A stretch of DNA of 64,000 nucleotides from Inquilinus limosus DSM 16000 (GTDB taxonomy: Bacteria > Pseudomonadota > Alphaproteobacteria > DSM-16000 > Inquilinaceae): positions 52,129 to 116,128 of the forward strand of contig NZ_AUHM01000029.1 in the NCBI RefSeq assembly GCF_000423185.1, given 5' to 3'. The translations under genes and the position numbers were made by a program. The stretch's first letter is position 1, and every line of letters starts with the position of its first letter. This document shows, piece after piece, positions 18,833 through 28,600 of this stretch. The notes beneath the pieces are model-generated. The model was not told where the DNA came from, made no database searches, and saw only the letters and a list, made by a program, of their open reading frames with translations.

Positions 18833-19048
18833 ATGCATATCGACGTTCTGGACTTCGCTCCCGCCCCCGCCCGCCGTGCCGGCCTGTTCGCCCGGATGCG
18901 CGATGCCGTCGCGCGCCGCGTCGCCGAGCGCCGCCAGTACAACCGGATCTACGACGAGCTCCTGAAGCTCGACCGGCGCGAGATGGACGAGCTGGGCATC
19001 GGCCCGGCCGACTTCGACGCCATCGCCCGCGGCACCTATCGCCGCTGA
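18833..19048 (+). CDS. DUF1127 small protein
   Basis: This 71-residue basic protein has the C-terminal DUF1127 (YjiS-like) motif LLKLDRREMDELGIGPADFDAIARG at about 42-66. Related proteins in alphaproteobacteria influence RNA turnover and phosphate or carbon responses, some by binding RNA. ATG 18833 was chosen because GAGGT precedes it. The longer upstream frame is noncoding in character. The gene stands alone and is followed by a very strong terminator. Bases 18605-18832 hold no other gene that I can support. Confidence 0.9.
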   Translation: MHIDVLDFAPAPARRAGLFARMRDAVARRVAERRQYNRIYDELLKLDRREMDELGIGPADFDAIARGTYRR

Positions 19049-19096
19049 GCCGGGCGCGGCCGCCTGTCGCAGGGGGCCGCTGCCGTCGCCGAACGG

Positions 19097-19158
19097 ACAG
19101 GGCGCCCGCCCGCCGCAGCCGGACGAACCGGTCGCCGGCGGGCCGGGCGCCCTGTTTT
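19097..19158 (+). terminator. very long intrinsic terminator after the DUF1127 gene
   Basis: A perfect 12-bp outer stem (ACAGGGCGCCCG / CGGGCGCCCTGT) encloses a further 7-bp stem (CCCGCCG/CGGCGGG) and a CCGG/CCGG tip, with TTTT at the 3' end. The whole 59-nt arm-loop-arm is almost completely paired. It isolates the small gene from the exporter promoter that follows. Confidence 0.9.
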
Positions 19159-19183
19159 CGTTCGGACCTGACGCGACTGTCAT

Positions 19184-19212
19184 TTGGCGGATCGGCCGGA
19201 CGGCGCTATATG
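19184..19212 (+). promoter_or_regulatory. promoter of the MsbA-type exporter
   Basis: TTGGCG (19184-19189), a 17-nt spacer and TATATG (19207-19212) form a good sigma-70-type promoter. The expected start site is within a few bases of the ATG at 19221, and no ribosome site is visible, so the mRNA is probably leaderless. Confidence 0.75.
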
Positions 19213-19220
19213 AGCACCCC

Positions 19221-21032
<1,812 letters not shown>

Positions 21033-21085
21033 GTCCGCTATCCCGCTGCAGATCGGGCTGAGCGGCCGAGCTCGGGGGAGGGGCC

Positions 21086-22435
21086 TTGTCCCGCATCTTC
21101 TGCGACATGACGACGATTCTGGCGCATGCGCGCAAGCATGCGACCGTGACCGGCATCCAGCGGGTCGTCCTCCGCGTCGTCGGTCATCTGGTGGCGATGC
21201 ACGGGCCGGACGCGGTCCGCGGCATCGCCTGGCATCCGAAGCTGCGCCGGGTGGTCGAGATCGACCTCTCCTTTATAGGACCGGACTATCGGTTCGAGGC
21301 GCGGCGCGGCGATTTCCTGCGCGAGATGGCGCTTCCCGACGACGCGGGCGGCCGGAAGCAGGGGCTTCTCGGCCGGTTGGAGAGCCGGAGGCGCCGGCTC
21401 CGCTGGGGAGCGCTCGGCGGTGCCGCCGGGCACGAAGGCCGCTTGCGGGAGCCTTCCCTACAGCCGGACGACGGGATTCTGGTGCTGGCGCCGAACTTCC
21501 GCAACGAGCCCTACATCGCCTATCTGGCGTCGCGGAAGGCGGTGGGCAACCGCGTCTTCCAGATGATCCACGACGTCATTCCGCTGTTGAAGCCCTGGCT
21601 GGCCAAGCCCGGCCATGACGTCGAGTTCCGCAAGTTCCTCGAGCGCGCGGCCGATTATGTCTCCGGCTTCCTCTGCGTCTCCGACCAGACCGAGGCGGAT
21701 CTGCGGCGGGTGATGCCGGCCGCGGGCGGCGCGATCCCGACGCGGGTGGTGCCGCTGGCGCACGAATTCATGGGCGAGGTGGAGGACGGGACGCCGATCG
21801 CCCATTCCATCCGCGCCCTGGCGGAGCATCCCTTCGTGCTCTGCGTTGGCACCATCGAGGTGCGCAAGAACACGTTGGCCCTTTGCAAGGTCTGGGCCCA
21901 ACTGCGCCAGGACATCGGGGTCGGCCTGCCGCGGCTGGTGCTGGCCGGGCAGCGCGGCTGGCTGACCGAGGACGTGTTCGACCTGCTGCGCGCCACCGGC
22001 AACCTCGGCGGCTATGTCGCGGTGGCGGAGCGGCCGTCGGATGCGGAGCTCGCCTTCCTGTACCGGAACTGCCGGTTCACGGTGTTCCCCAGCCTGTACG
22101 AGGGCTGGGGCCTGCCGATCGGCGAAAGCCTGTGGTTCGGCAAGCTCTGCATCACGTCGAAGACATCGTCGATGCCGCAGGTGGGCGGGGATCTGGCGGA
22201 GTATGTCGATCCGCACGATCTCGAGGACATGCGGCGGGTGATCGGGCGGGCGGTTGGCGAGGGGGGCTATATCGAGGGTCGGGAACAGGCGATTAAGCAG
22301 ACCCAGTTGAGGCGCTGGCGCGATGTCGGTGAAGATGTCTATGGCAGTTTGACTTCTTCAGGGCCCCCATCTGTGGGGACATATTTGACGCCCGTGTCGG
22401 AACTGTCGGCGGAAAATCAAGCAGGTGATCCTTGA
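21086..22435 (+). CDS. GT4-type glycosyltransferase
   Basis: This 449-residue retaining glycosyltransferase has a GT-B fold. The start is TTG, preceded by GGGGGAGGGG. The N-terminal part holds the signature TGIQRVV shared with its downstream paralogue. The middle has the VHD-like segment MIHDVIPLLKPWL. The C-terminal donor domain has LCVGTIEVRKN and the E-x7-E region YEGWGLPIGESLWFG. The last 45 residues look unrelated to the paralogue and are encoded by DNA with lower GC, marking the start of the divergent module. It probably adds one sugar to a surface glycan; donor and acceptor are unknown. Confidence 0.88.
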   Translation: MSRIFCDMTTILAHARKHATVTGIQRVVLRVVGHLVAMHGPDAVRGIAWHPKLRRVVEIDLSFIGPDYRFEARRGDFLREMALPDDAGGRKQGLLGRLESRRRRLRWGALGGAAGHEGRLREPSLQPDDGILVLAPNFRNEPYIAYLASRKAVGNRVFQMIHDVIPLLKPWLAKPGHDVEFRKFLERAADYVSGFLCVSDQTEADLRRVMPAAGGAIPTRVVPLAHEFMGEVEDGTPIAHSIRALAEHPFVLCVGTIEVRKNTLALCKVWAQLRQDIGVGLPRLVLAGQRGWLTEDVFDLLRATGNLGGYVAVAERPSDAELAFLYRNCRFTVFPSLYEGWGLPIGESLWFGKLCITSKTSSMPQVGGDLAEYVDPHDLEDMRRVIGRAVGEGGYIEGREQAIKQTQLRRWRDVGEDVYGSLTSSGPPSVGTYLTPVSELSAENQAGDP

Positions 22436-23907
22436 GCGCTGAAAAGGTGATCTATTTTGACGTCAGTGATGTCGTCGAATTTGCGCGCTCGAACGAACGG
22501 CTGAGCGGTATTCAAAGGGTCTCGATAGAGATCATAAAGTACCTTTCGCAGGTCTACGGCAACGAGCATCTTCGTCTCATCTGCTATCACCCGCTATTTA
22601 AGCGGATGCTATGGTTCTCCGCCGAGCCGTTTAGCGCTTCCTATGTATATGATCAGGCAGAATTCTGCCGCTATTTCTCCATTGAATACCGCGCTGCCGG
22701 TTTCCGTAAGCTTCGGGACTACTTGAAGCAGCGGTACAAGAGCCCGATCAAGCGAGTCTTCCACGGTTTGCGACTGCGCCTGCGAAACGCGCTGGATCAA
22801 GGACGTACGTTCGAGCGCCACAGAATACGTCAGAAGCGCCGTCGTAAGTTCGAAGCGAAGCCGGCGCACGCCTTCGAAATCTCCTTCAAGAGGGGGGACT
22901 GTGTCTTTATCACGGGAGCCACATGGGGCGATCTTTTCAGGACATATGTGGACGCCTTGATGGAGGCCAGAAGGAGCATTGGCATCGAAGTCTCGCTCTT
23001 CGTGCATGACCTGATACCCTTGGCTTGCCCGGAGCACGTGGTGGACAACGTGCCGGAGCAGTTCTCGGACTGGATCAGCCGAATGAGCGATCTTGTCGAT
23101 CTGTTCCTGGTGAACTCCGAAGCCACCCGGCGGGATCTCGAGCGCTTCATGCAGGCGCACACCGGGCGCGCCACGCCGATCCGTGTCGTTCCGCTGGCTC
23201 ACGAATTCCTATTGCCAGACGATCATCGCGGGGTGGCGAAGGTTCCGGCCAAGTTCTTCGATCCGGAACGTCACAGCTTCAATCGCCGTCGCATCCGCGC
23301 CGAGGTGCTGAACGCGGCCCAGCTTCCATATGTCCTGGTCGTTGGTACGATCGAATCGCGGAAGAATGTCTGGACATTGGCGACCGTCTGGCAGGAGATC
23401 TATCGGCGCCTGGGCTTCGACACGCCGCGGCTGGTCTTCGCCGGTAAGCACGGTTGGCTTAAGGGAGCCTTCGACGATTTCCTCCAAGGCACCGGCAATC
23501 TCGACGGCTATATCCGGATTGTTGACCGGCCGGACGATTTCGAGCTGGCCTACCTTTATAGGCGCTGCCTGTTCTCGGTTTGCGTCAGCTACTATGAGGG
23601 CTGGGGCCTGCCTATCGGCGAAAGCCTCTGGTTCGGGCGCCCCGTCGTTGCCTCAAACGTGAGCTCGATGCCCGAGGTCGGCGGGGCGCTTGTCGAATAT
23701 GTGGATCCTTACGATCCGAACTCCATCCTCGACGCCTGCCTCAGGCTGATCACGGATGATGAGCATCGCGAGGCGATGGCCCGGCGGATTCGCCGGGAGG
23801 ATCTTCGCCGGTGGTCCGATGTGGCCGAAGGGATCTGGCAAGCGCTGAATGCGTCGACCGAAGCCGAAGAGACGCGGGGAGGAGCGGTCGACAGCCGGAC
23901 TTCATAG
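22432..23907 (+). CDS. GT4-type glycosyltransferase, paralogue of the preceding gene
   Basis: This 491-residue GT-B enzyme overlaps the previous gene by 4 bp (TTG start within TTGA). It shares the layout of its neighbour: N-terminal SGIQRVSIEI, central FVHDLIPLACPEHV, then VLVVGTIESRKNVW and the identical donor block EGWGLPIGESLWFG. An insertion of about 45 basic residues around 100-145 is not in the paralogue. Base composition is clearly more A+T-rich than the upstream gene. The pair probably arose by duplication and then diverged in acceptor specificity. About 165 bp with no recognised feature follow before the next start. Confidence 0.9.
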   Translation: MSAEKVIYFDVSDVVEFARSNERLSGIQRVSIEIIKYLSQVYGNEHLRLICYHPLFKRMLWFSAEPFSASYVYDQAEFCRYFSIEYRAAGFRKLRDYLKQRYKSPIKRVFHGLRLRLRNALDQGRTFERHRIRQKRRRKFEAKPAHAFEISFKRGDCVFITGATWGDLFRTYVDALMEARRSIGIEVSLFVHDLIPLACPEHVVDNVPEQFSDWISRMSDLVDLFLVNSEATRRDLERFMQAHTGRATPIRVVPLAHEFLLPDDHRGVAKVPAKFFDPERHSFNRRRIRAEVLNAAQLPYVLVVGTIESRKNVWTLATVWQEIYRRLGFDTPRLVFAGKHGWLKGAFDDFLQGTGNLDGYIRIVDRPDDFELAYLYRRCLFSVCVSYYEGWGLPIGESLWFGRPVVASNVSSMPEVGGALVEYVDPYDPNSILDACLRLITDDEHREAMARRIRREDLRRWSDVAEGIWQALNASTEAEETRGGAVDSRTS

Positions 23908-24072
23908 GGAATGGGGCGCGCTGTCGGGTGTTCGGAACCGGGAGCAATCGGAGATCGCCTCGCAGCTCAAGGCCGTGCCGATCGAGGCCAATTGAGTTGG
24001 CTGGCATTCTCTGGCACAACCCAGCCCCTGTGAGTGCTGGTTGGTGCGAAATCGAAAAAGGGGCTGGCGGGC

Positions 24073-25050
24073 GTGGGATTGCTTAGACCTTTGAGGCGGC
24101 GCATCGAGCGGCCGATCTGGAAGCGCATCTCGAAGCAGATTGAGCCGCGGCTCGGATCGATGCAGGAGCGCCTGGATCGGCTCGAGGCCGGCTGGCGTCA
24201 ACATGTGCCTGCCTTCCTCAACGCAGTCTCCACGGTGGGGGCGTTCGGGCACGAATTGTCCCGCAATCGCAAAGAGGTCGACGACCTGCGGAGGCGCCAC
24301 GAGGACGTCTCGTCGGAGATCCCGTTGCGCCTTCAGAAAGTGCAAACGGAACTGACGGAACGCAGCGAAGCGCTGCATGGCGAGTTTCGCAATTTCGCTC
24401 ACAACACGGATGGCAGCATCGCCAAGCTGTGGGAACGGATCGAATTCGTCCGCCGCGAGATCATGTTCGAGATGGCCTATGGCGGGGCGGCAGTCAAGCG
24501 AGGTCAGGCCAAGCCCGCGGGCCGGATCGTCAATCAGGACCGTGTCGACGAGCAACGGCGCGCCGGTCATGTCCGGTTGAATATCGGATGCGGCCATATC
24601 CCTCTGGATGGCTACATCAACGTTGATATGCGGGAATTGCCGGGCGTCGACATCGTGGCCGAGGCTGCCGACATCCCGGTAGAGCCTGGCAGCATCAGCG
24701 AGATTTTCTCGGCACATCTCATGGAGCATTTTCCGCAGGAGGAGATCCGGAGGCGCCTGCTGCCCTACTGGCGGGACCTGCTTGTCGAAGGAGGTCTGTT
24801 CCGGGCGATCGTACCGGATGGAGAGGCGATGCTCGCGGGCGCCGCTGCCGGGACCTATCCGTTCGAGGATTTCCGGGAGGTCCTGTTCGGTGCTCAGGAT
24901 TACGACGGCGACTTCCACTACAACATGTTTACGCCGGAGAGCCTGTCAATCTTGCTGCAGGAGGCGGGGTTCCGCGATGTCGTCGTCCCAGTCAAGGGAC
25001 GGCCGAACGGCAAGTGTTTTGAATTCGAGATTCAAGCAACTCGTCCATAG
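24073..25050 (+). CDS. SAM-dependent methyltransferase with N-terminal coiled coil
   Basis: About 325 residues. The first 20 are basic (LRPLRRRIERPIWKRI). Residues 20-150 show heptad-like patterns of charged and hydrophobic residues typical of a coiled coil. The class I methyltransferase domain starts at about 166 with RLNIGCGHIPLDGYINVD, followed by SAHLMEHFPQEEI and the late NMFTPESLSILLQEAGF block. The start is uncertain: GTG 24073 gives the shortest sensible protein, GTG 24034 adds 13 residues. Within a glycan cluster this enzyme could methylate a sugar, perhaps capping the chain. That role is inferred. Confidence 0.82.
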   Translation: MGLLRPLRRRIERPIWKRISKQIEPRLGSMQERLDRLEAGWRQHVPAFLNAVSTVGAFGHELSRNRKEVDDLRRRHEDVSSEIPLRLQKVQTELTERSEALHGEFRNFAHNTDGSIAKLWERIEFVRREIMFEMAYGGAAVKRGQAKPAGRIVNQDRVDEQRRAGHVRLNIGCGHIPLDGYINVDMRELPGVDIVAEAADIPVEPGSISEIFSAHLMEHFPQEEIRRRLLPYWRDLLVEGGLFRAIVPDGEAMLAGAAAGTYPFEDFREVLFGAQDYDGDFHYNMFTPESLSILLQEAGFRDVVVPVKGRPNGKCFEFEIQATRP

Positions 25051-25062
25051 TCGAGGGATTCG

Positions 25063-26310
25063 ATGCCGCCGACCAGCAGCTATCAGGAATTGGATGCGAC
25101 GCTGAGTCGAGCCGACGAGTTGATGCAAACCGACTATGCGGCAGCCATTCGGCTTCTCGGCGCTTTTACCATGGGTTTCGAGGATCCAGGCCCATTGGAT
25201 CCATTCACCGACTCTTATCGTGATTGGGTTCTTGGGACATATAAGCGTATAGCTAACCAGGATCTCTATGATCCGGAAAGAGCTGAGCTGGACCCCAACG
25301 TGTCTCGGGAGTTGCCGTTTCCCGAGTATTTTCCCTTCTCGACAAAAGATCCGAATTTCATTGGATCTTACATGATGGGTGTGGGAAACATATTGCGGAA
25401 TCTCGCGCTTCCTTCGGGAAGTCGGGTCATCGAGTACGGCGTTGGCTGGGGGCATGTTTCAGCGGCTCTCGCACGAGCCGGATACGCGGTCACCTGCGTC
25501 GATATAGAGCCCAAGTTCCTCGAAATCGCGCGTCGTCAGGCAAAGGCCCTGGGCAATCACCTCGATACGTGGGAGGGGCATTTCGGATGCAATCCCGCGG
25601 ATGGGTCGAAGTTCGATGGGGTGGTTTTCTTCGAGGCCTTTCATCATGCCCTCGAGCACGGCGCGGTGGTGGCCAATATCCGGAATCTACTGCGTCCGGG
25701 CGGTCGGCTGATATTGTGCGGAGAGCCAATCGATCCATCCTTTCCCGTGCCGTGGGGGCTGCGCAGGGATGGCCATGCGCTTTGGGCTGTTCGCCGCTTT
25801 GGCTGGATGGAACTGGGATTTCAGGAGAGCTATTTCATCCGTCTCCTGCTGCGGTCCGGCTTTCTGGTGCAGAAGGAGGTGACGCCGAACTTGGGCCTTC
25901 TCGGTCTTCTGTATCACTGCACAAGACATGACGGCCGGGTCGAATTGGAAAAGACTATCTTGCCCGCGGATGAGGAGGAGACCTGGGTTCTCGATTCGGC
26001 TACGAAACGGCGCTTTGCCCAATGGGCCAGTCGCTTGACCTTGGATAATTCCAGTGAGTGGCAGAGTGCGACGGTCCATGCAGAAAACTATCTGCCGGTT
26101 CCGATCGAAGTGAACCTCTATTGCGGAAGCTATGTGGCGCGGCACAACTTCCAGCCGGGCGAGCGTCGAGACTTTACAATTCCGCTGAGCGGGACTAATC
26201 GGGTCCTCCACATCGGGTCCGAAACACGAGTTCCTCGTGAAGTCGGAGGTGGTCCGGATGCTAGGGCTCTTGGCGTGATGGTGGAGGCGATTTCTTACAA
26301 TGGAGCTTAG
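25063..26310 (+). CDS. class I methyltransferase with extra C-terminal domain
   Basis: 415 residues. The SAM-binding motif VIEYGVGWGHVSAALA lies at about 121, with acidic loop VTCVDIEPKF and post-motif FDGVVFFEAFHH, then LRPGGRLILCGEP. From about 325 to the end a second, beta-rich domain appears (AENYLPVPIEVNLYCGS, then PGERRDFTIPL and RALGVMVEAI). Similar tails occur on other polysaccharide enzymes and may hold or position the glycan, though that is from memory of the pattern. It lies 12 bp after the coiled-coil methyltransferase and overlaps the next gene by 11 bp. The DNA is A+T-rich relative to the flanks. Confidence 0.82.
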   Translation: MPPTSSYQELDATLSRADELMQTDYAAAIRLLGAFTMGFEDPGPLDPFTDSYRDWVLGTYKRIANQDLYDPERAELDPNVSRELPFPEYFPFSTKDPNFIGSYMMGVGNILRNLALPSGSRVIEYGVGWGHVSAALARAGYAVTCVDIEPKFLEIARRQAKALGNHLDTWEGHFGCNPADGSKFDGVVFFEAFHHALEHGAVVANIRNLLRPGGRLILCGEPIDPSFPVPWGLRRDGHALWAVRRFGWMELGFQESYFIRLLLRSGFLVQKEVTPNLGLLGLLYHCTRHDGRVELEKTILPADEEETWVLDSATKRRFAQWASRLTLDNSSEWQSATVHAENYLPVPIEVNLYCGSYVARHNFQPGERRDFTIPLSGTNRVLHIGSETRVPREVGGGPDARALGVMVEAISYNGA

Positions 26311-28600
26311 CCAAGCTCGAGACGAGAACAAAGCCGGATCGGTGCCGCGCTTCTCTGTCGTCATCTGCACTGATGGACGCGCCGACGCCTTACGCAACAC
26401 CCTGGATTGCCTTCGTTACATCGACTACCCCTCGTTTGAGGTCTGTGTGGTCCACGGGCCGACACAGGATGGCACCGACGTTGTTCTGGGTGGTTATCGC
26501 GGTGCGATAAAGGTCGCGGCCAATCCGGAACGGAACCTGTCGATATCGCGGAATATCGGTATCGCCATGGCGTCGGGCGACATCGTCGCATTCATCGACG
26601 ACGATGGGCTTGCCGAACCTGAATGGCTGCGGGATTTGGAAGTCGCCTTCCGCGACGCTCCGGTCGGCGGGGCCGGAGGGGTCGTCTACGACCATACGGG
26701 AGCCTCTCCGCAATATCTCTATTCGAGCGCCGATCGTTTGGCTCGTGCCGACTGGGCACGTGCGACGCCGGCCGATGACTACAACTTTCCTCTCTCCTAC
26801 AACTTCCCGTATGTTCAGGGCACCAATAGTGCCTTTCGTCGCTCCGTTCTGCTGGAGCTCGGCGGCTTCGACGAAGAGTACGAGTTTTATCTAGACGAAA
26901 CCGATCTGTGCTGTCGCTTGGTCGATGCGGGCTGGAAAGTTGCGCAACTGCCCGCGGCTCTCGTCCACCACAAGTTCCTCCCCAGCGCGATCCGCAACGA
27001 ACACCGAGTGACCCGACATCGCTTTGCGGTGATCAAGAACAAGATATATTTTTCACTGATCAACAATCATGGCCATCACAGTGTTGATCGGGCCGTCCGA
27101 GACGCGTCGGCTTTCATTGACGAGCATGCGCGGGATATTGCCTGGCATATCGAACGGGGAACTCTCAGCGAGGAGGATCTGAAGAGTTTCCACCGGGATT
27201 GCGAGCGCGCATGGACGGTAGGCCTGTCCCGCGGTCTGAGCGGCCAGCGCCGGCTGCTGCGCCATGAGACGCTCAGCCGCTATGCCGCAGGCTATCTCGA
27301 ATTTCCCCGTCCCAACCCCGAGGGCGGGCGGCGCACCTATTGCTTTCTCAGTCAGGAGTATCCGCCCGGGCGTACAGGCGGGATCGGCCGATATGTCCAT
27401 CAAGCGGCCCGAAGCATCGCGGCATTCGGACATCATGTCCATGTGCTGACTCGCGGGGAAGGCCATGACCGCGTGGATTTCGAGAACGGGGTCTGGGTCC
27501 ACAGGCTGCTGGCACGCCCGGAACAGGCCCAGGCTTTGCCTGCCGGCCTCGACGTTCCTGCGCCTGTTTGGGTCGCCTCCTCGACGATGACCCAGGCGGT
27601 TGCGGCGATCGACGAAAAGCGGCCGGTCACTGCCATCGTCGCCCCCACCTGGGACTGCGAATCAATCGGTCCGCTCACGGACGGTCGGCTTCCCGTCTGC
27701 ACCAGTTTACACACGATGTTGCGTTCCTGGCTGGATAGTCATCGAGAGTTTGCCGACGACGCCACCTATATGCGTGAATTCGGCACGCCGATGCTGGCAT
27801 TGGAGCGTCATGTCCTGCAGCACTCCGATCGCATCCTCGCGAACAGCGAAGCCATCGTCCGCCAGATTCAGGAGAGCTATGGCCTGACGTTCGAGCCGGA
27901 CCGCCTGTCCCTGGTCCCTCACGGTCTGGAGGACTGGAGCGATCTTCCCGCCGAATGCCCGCCGGATCTGGCCCCCGGGTCGTTGCGGATGCTGTTTGTC
28001 GGCCGCCTGGAAGCCCGCAAGGGAATCGACGTGCTGTTCGACGTGGCGAGATCCCTCCTGCCGAAATATCCGCACCTTCATCTCGACGTCGTCGGCAACG
28101 ACAGCATTCAGGGGCCGAATGGCACGACTTGGCGGGCCTCTTTCGAAGCCGATTTCAGCATCGACCAGATCCGGGATCGCGTTGTGTTCCACGGCGAGGT
28201 CAATGACGAGCGGTTGCGAGGCTTCTACCGAAGCTGTGATTTGCTGGTTACGCCCTCGCGGTTCGAATCCTTCGGCCTGATGCTTATCGAGGGCATGATG
28301 TTCGGCAAGCCCGTCATCGGCTGCCGCGCCGGCGGAATGGTCGAGGTCGTGGAGGACGGTGTCAGTGGCCTGCTGGCCGAGCCGGGTGACCGGACGTCTT
28401 TGGCTGAGTGCGTGGAGCGATTGGTAACGGACAAGACATTGCGAGAGCGCCTGGGAACAGCGGCCCGGGCCCGGTATGAGAATCTCTTTACGGCAGAGCG
28501 GATGGCCCGAGGCATCATCGACTGTCTGGATCGCGCGGCCATCGCCCATACTCGAAGACCCGCGCGTGAGACCGGGCCGGCGGCGATGGCACGGACATGA
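26300..28600 (+). CDS. bifunctional GT2-GT4 glycosyltransferase
   Basis: A 766-residue fusion. Residues 14-300 are a GT2 (GT-A fold) enzyme: FSVVICTDGRADALRNTLDC, the DDDG metal motif (AFIDDDGLAEPEW), and GGFDEEYEFYLDETDLCCRL near 195. From about 348 a GT4 (GT-B) enzyme begins with FLSQEYPPGRTGGIGRYV. It continues with the LFVGRLEARKGID donor motif and FESFGLMLIEGMMFGKPV. Two activities in one chain suggest addition of two consecutive sugars. It overlaps the preceding methyltransferase by 11 bp and the next gene by 4 bp, so the module is one transcription unit. Confidence 0.92.
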   Translation: MELSQARDENKAGSVPRFSVVICTDGRADALRNTLDCLRYIDYPSFEVCVVHGPTQDGTDVVLGGYRGAIKVAANPERNLSISRNIGIAMASGDIVAFIDDDGLAEPEWLRDLEVAFRDAPVGGAGGVVYDHTGASPQYLYSSADRLARADWARATPADDYNFPLSYNFPYVQGTNSAFRRSVLLELGGFDEEYEFYLDETDLCCRLVDAGWKVAQLPAALVHHKFLPSAIRNEHRVTRHRFAVIKNKIYFSLINNHGHHSVDRAVRDASAFIDEHARDIAWHIERGTLSEEDLKSFHRDCERAWTVGLSRGLSGQRRLLRHETLSRYAAGYLEFPRPNPEGGRRTYCFLSQEYPPGRTGGIGRYVHQAARSIAAFGHHVHVLTRGEGHDRVDFENGVWVHRLLARPEQAQALPAGLDVPAPVWVASSTMTQAVAAIDEKRPVTAIVAPTWDCESIGPLTDGRLPVCTSLHTMLRSWLDSHREFADDATYMREFGTPMLALERHVLQHSDRILANSEAIVRQIQESYGLTFEPDRLSLVPHGLEDWSDLPAECPPDLAPGSLRMLFVGRLEARKGIDVLFDVARSLLPKYPHLHLDVVGNDSIQGPNGTTWRASFEADFSIDQIRDRVVFHGEVNDERLRGFYRSCDLLVTPSRFESFGLMLIEGMMFGKPVIGCRAGGMVEVVEDGVSGLLAEPGDRTSLAECVERLVTDKTLRERLGTAARARYENLFTAERMARGIIDCLDRAAIAHTRRPARETGPAAMART

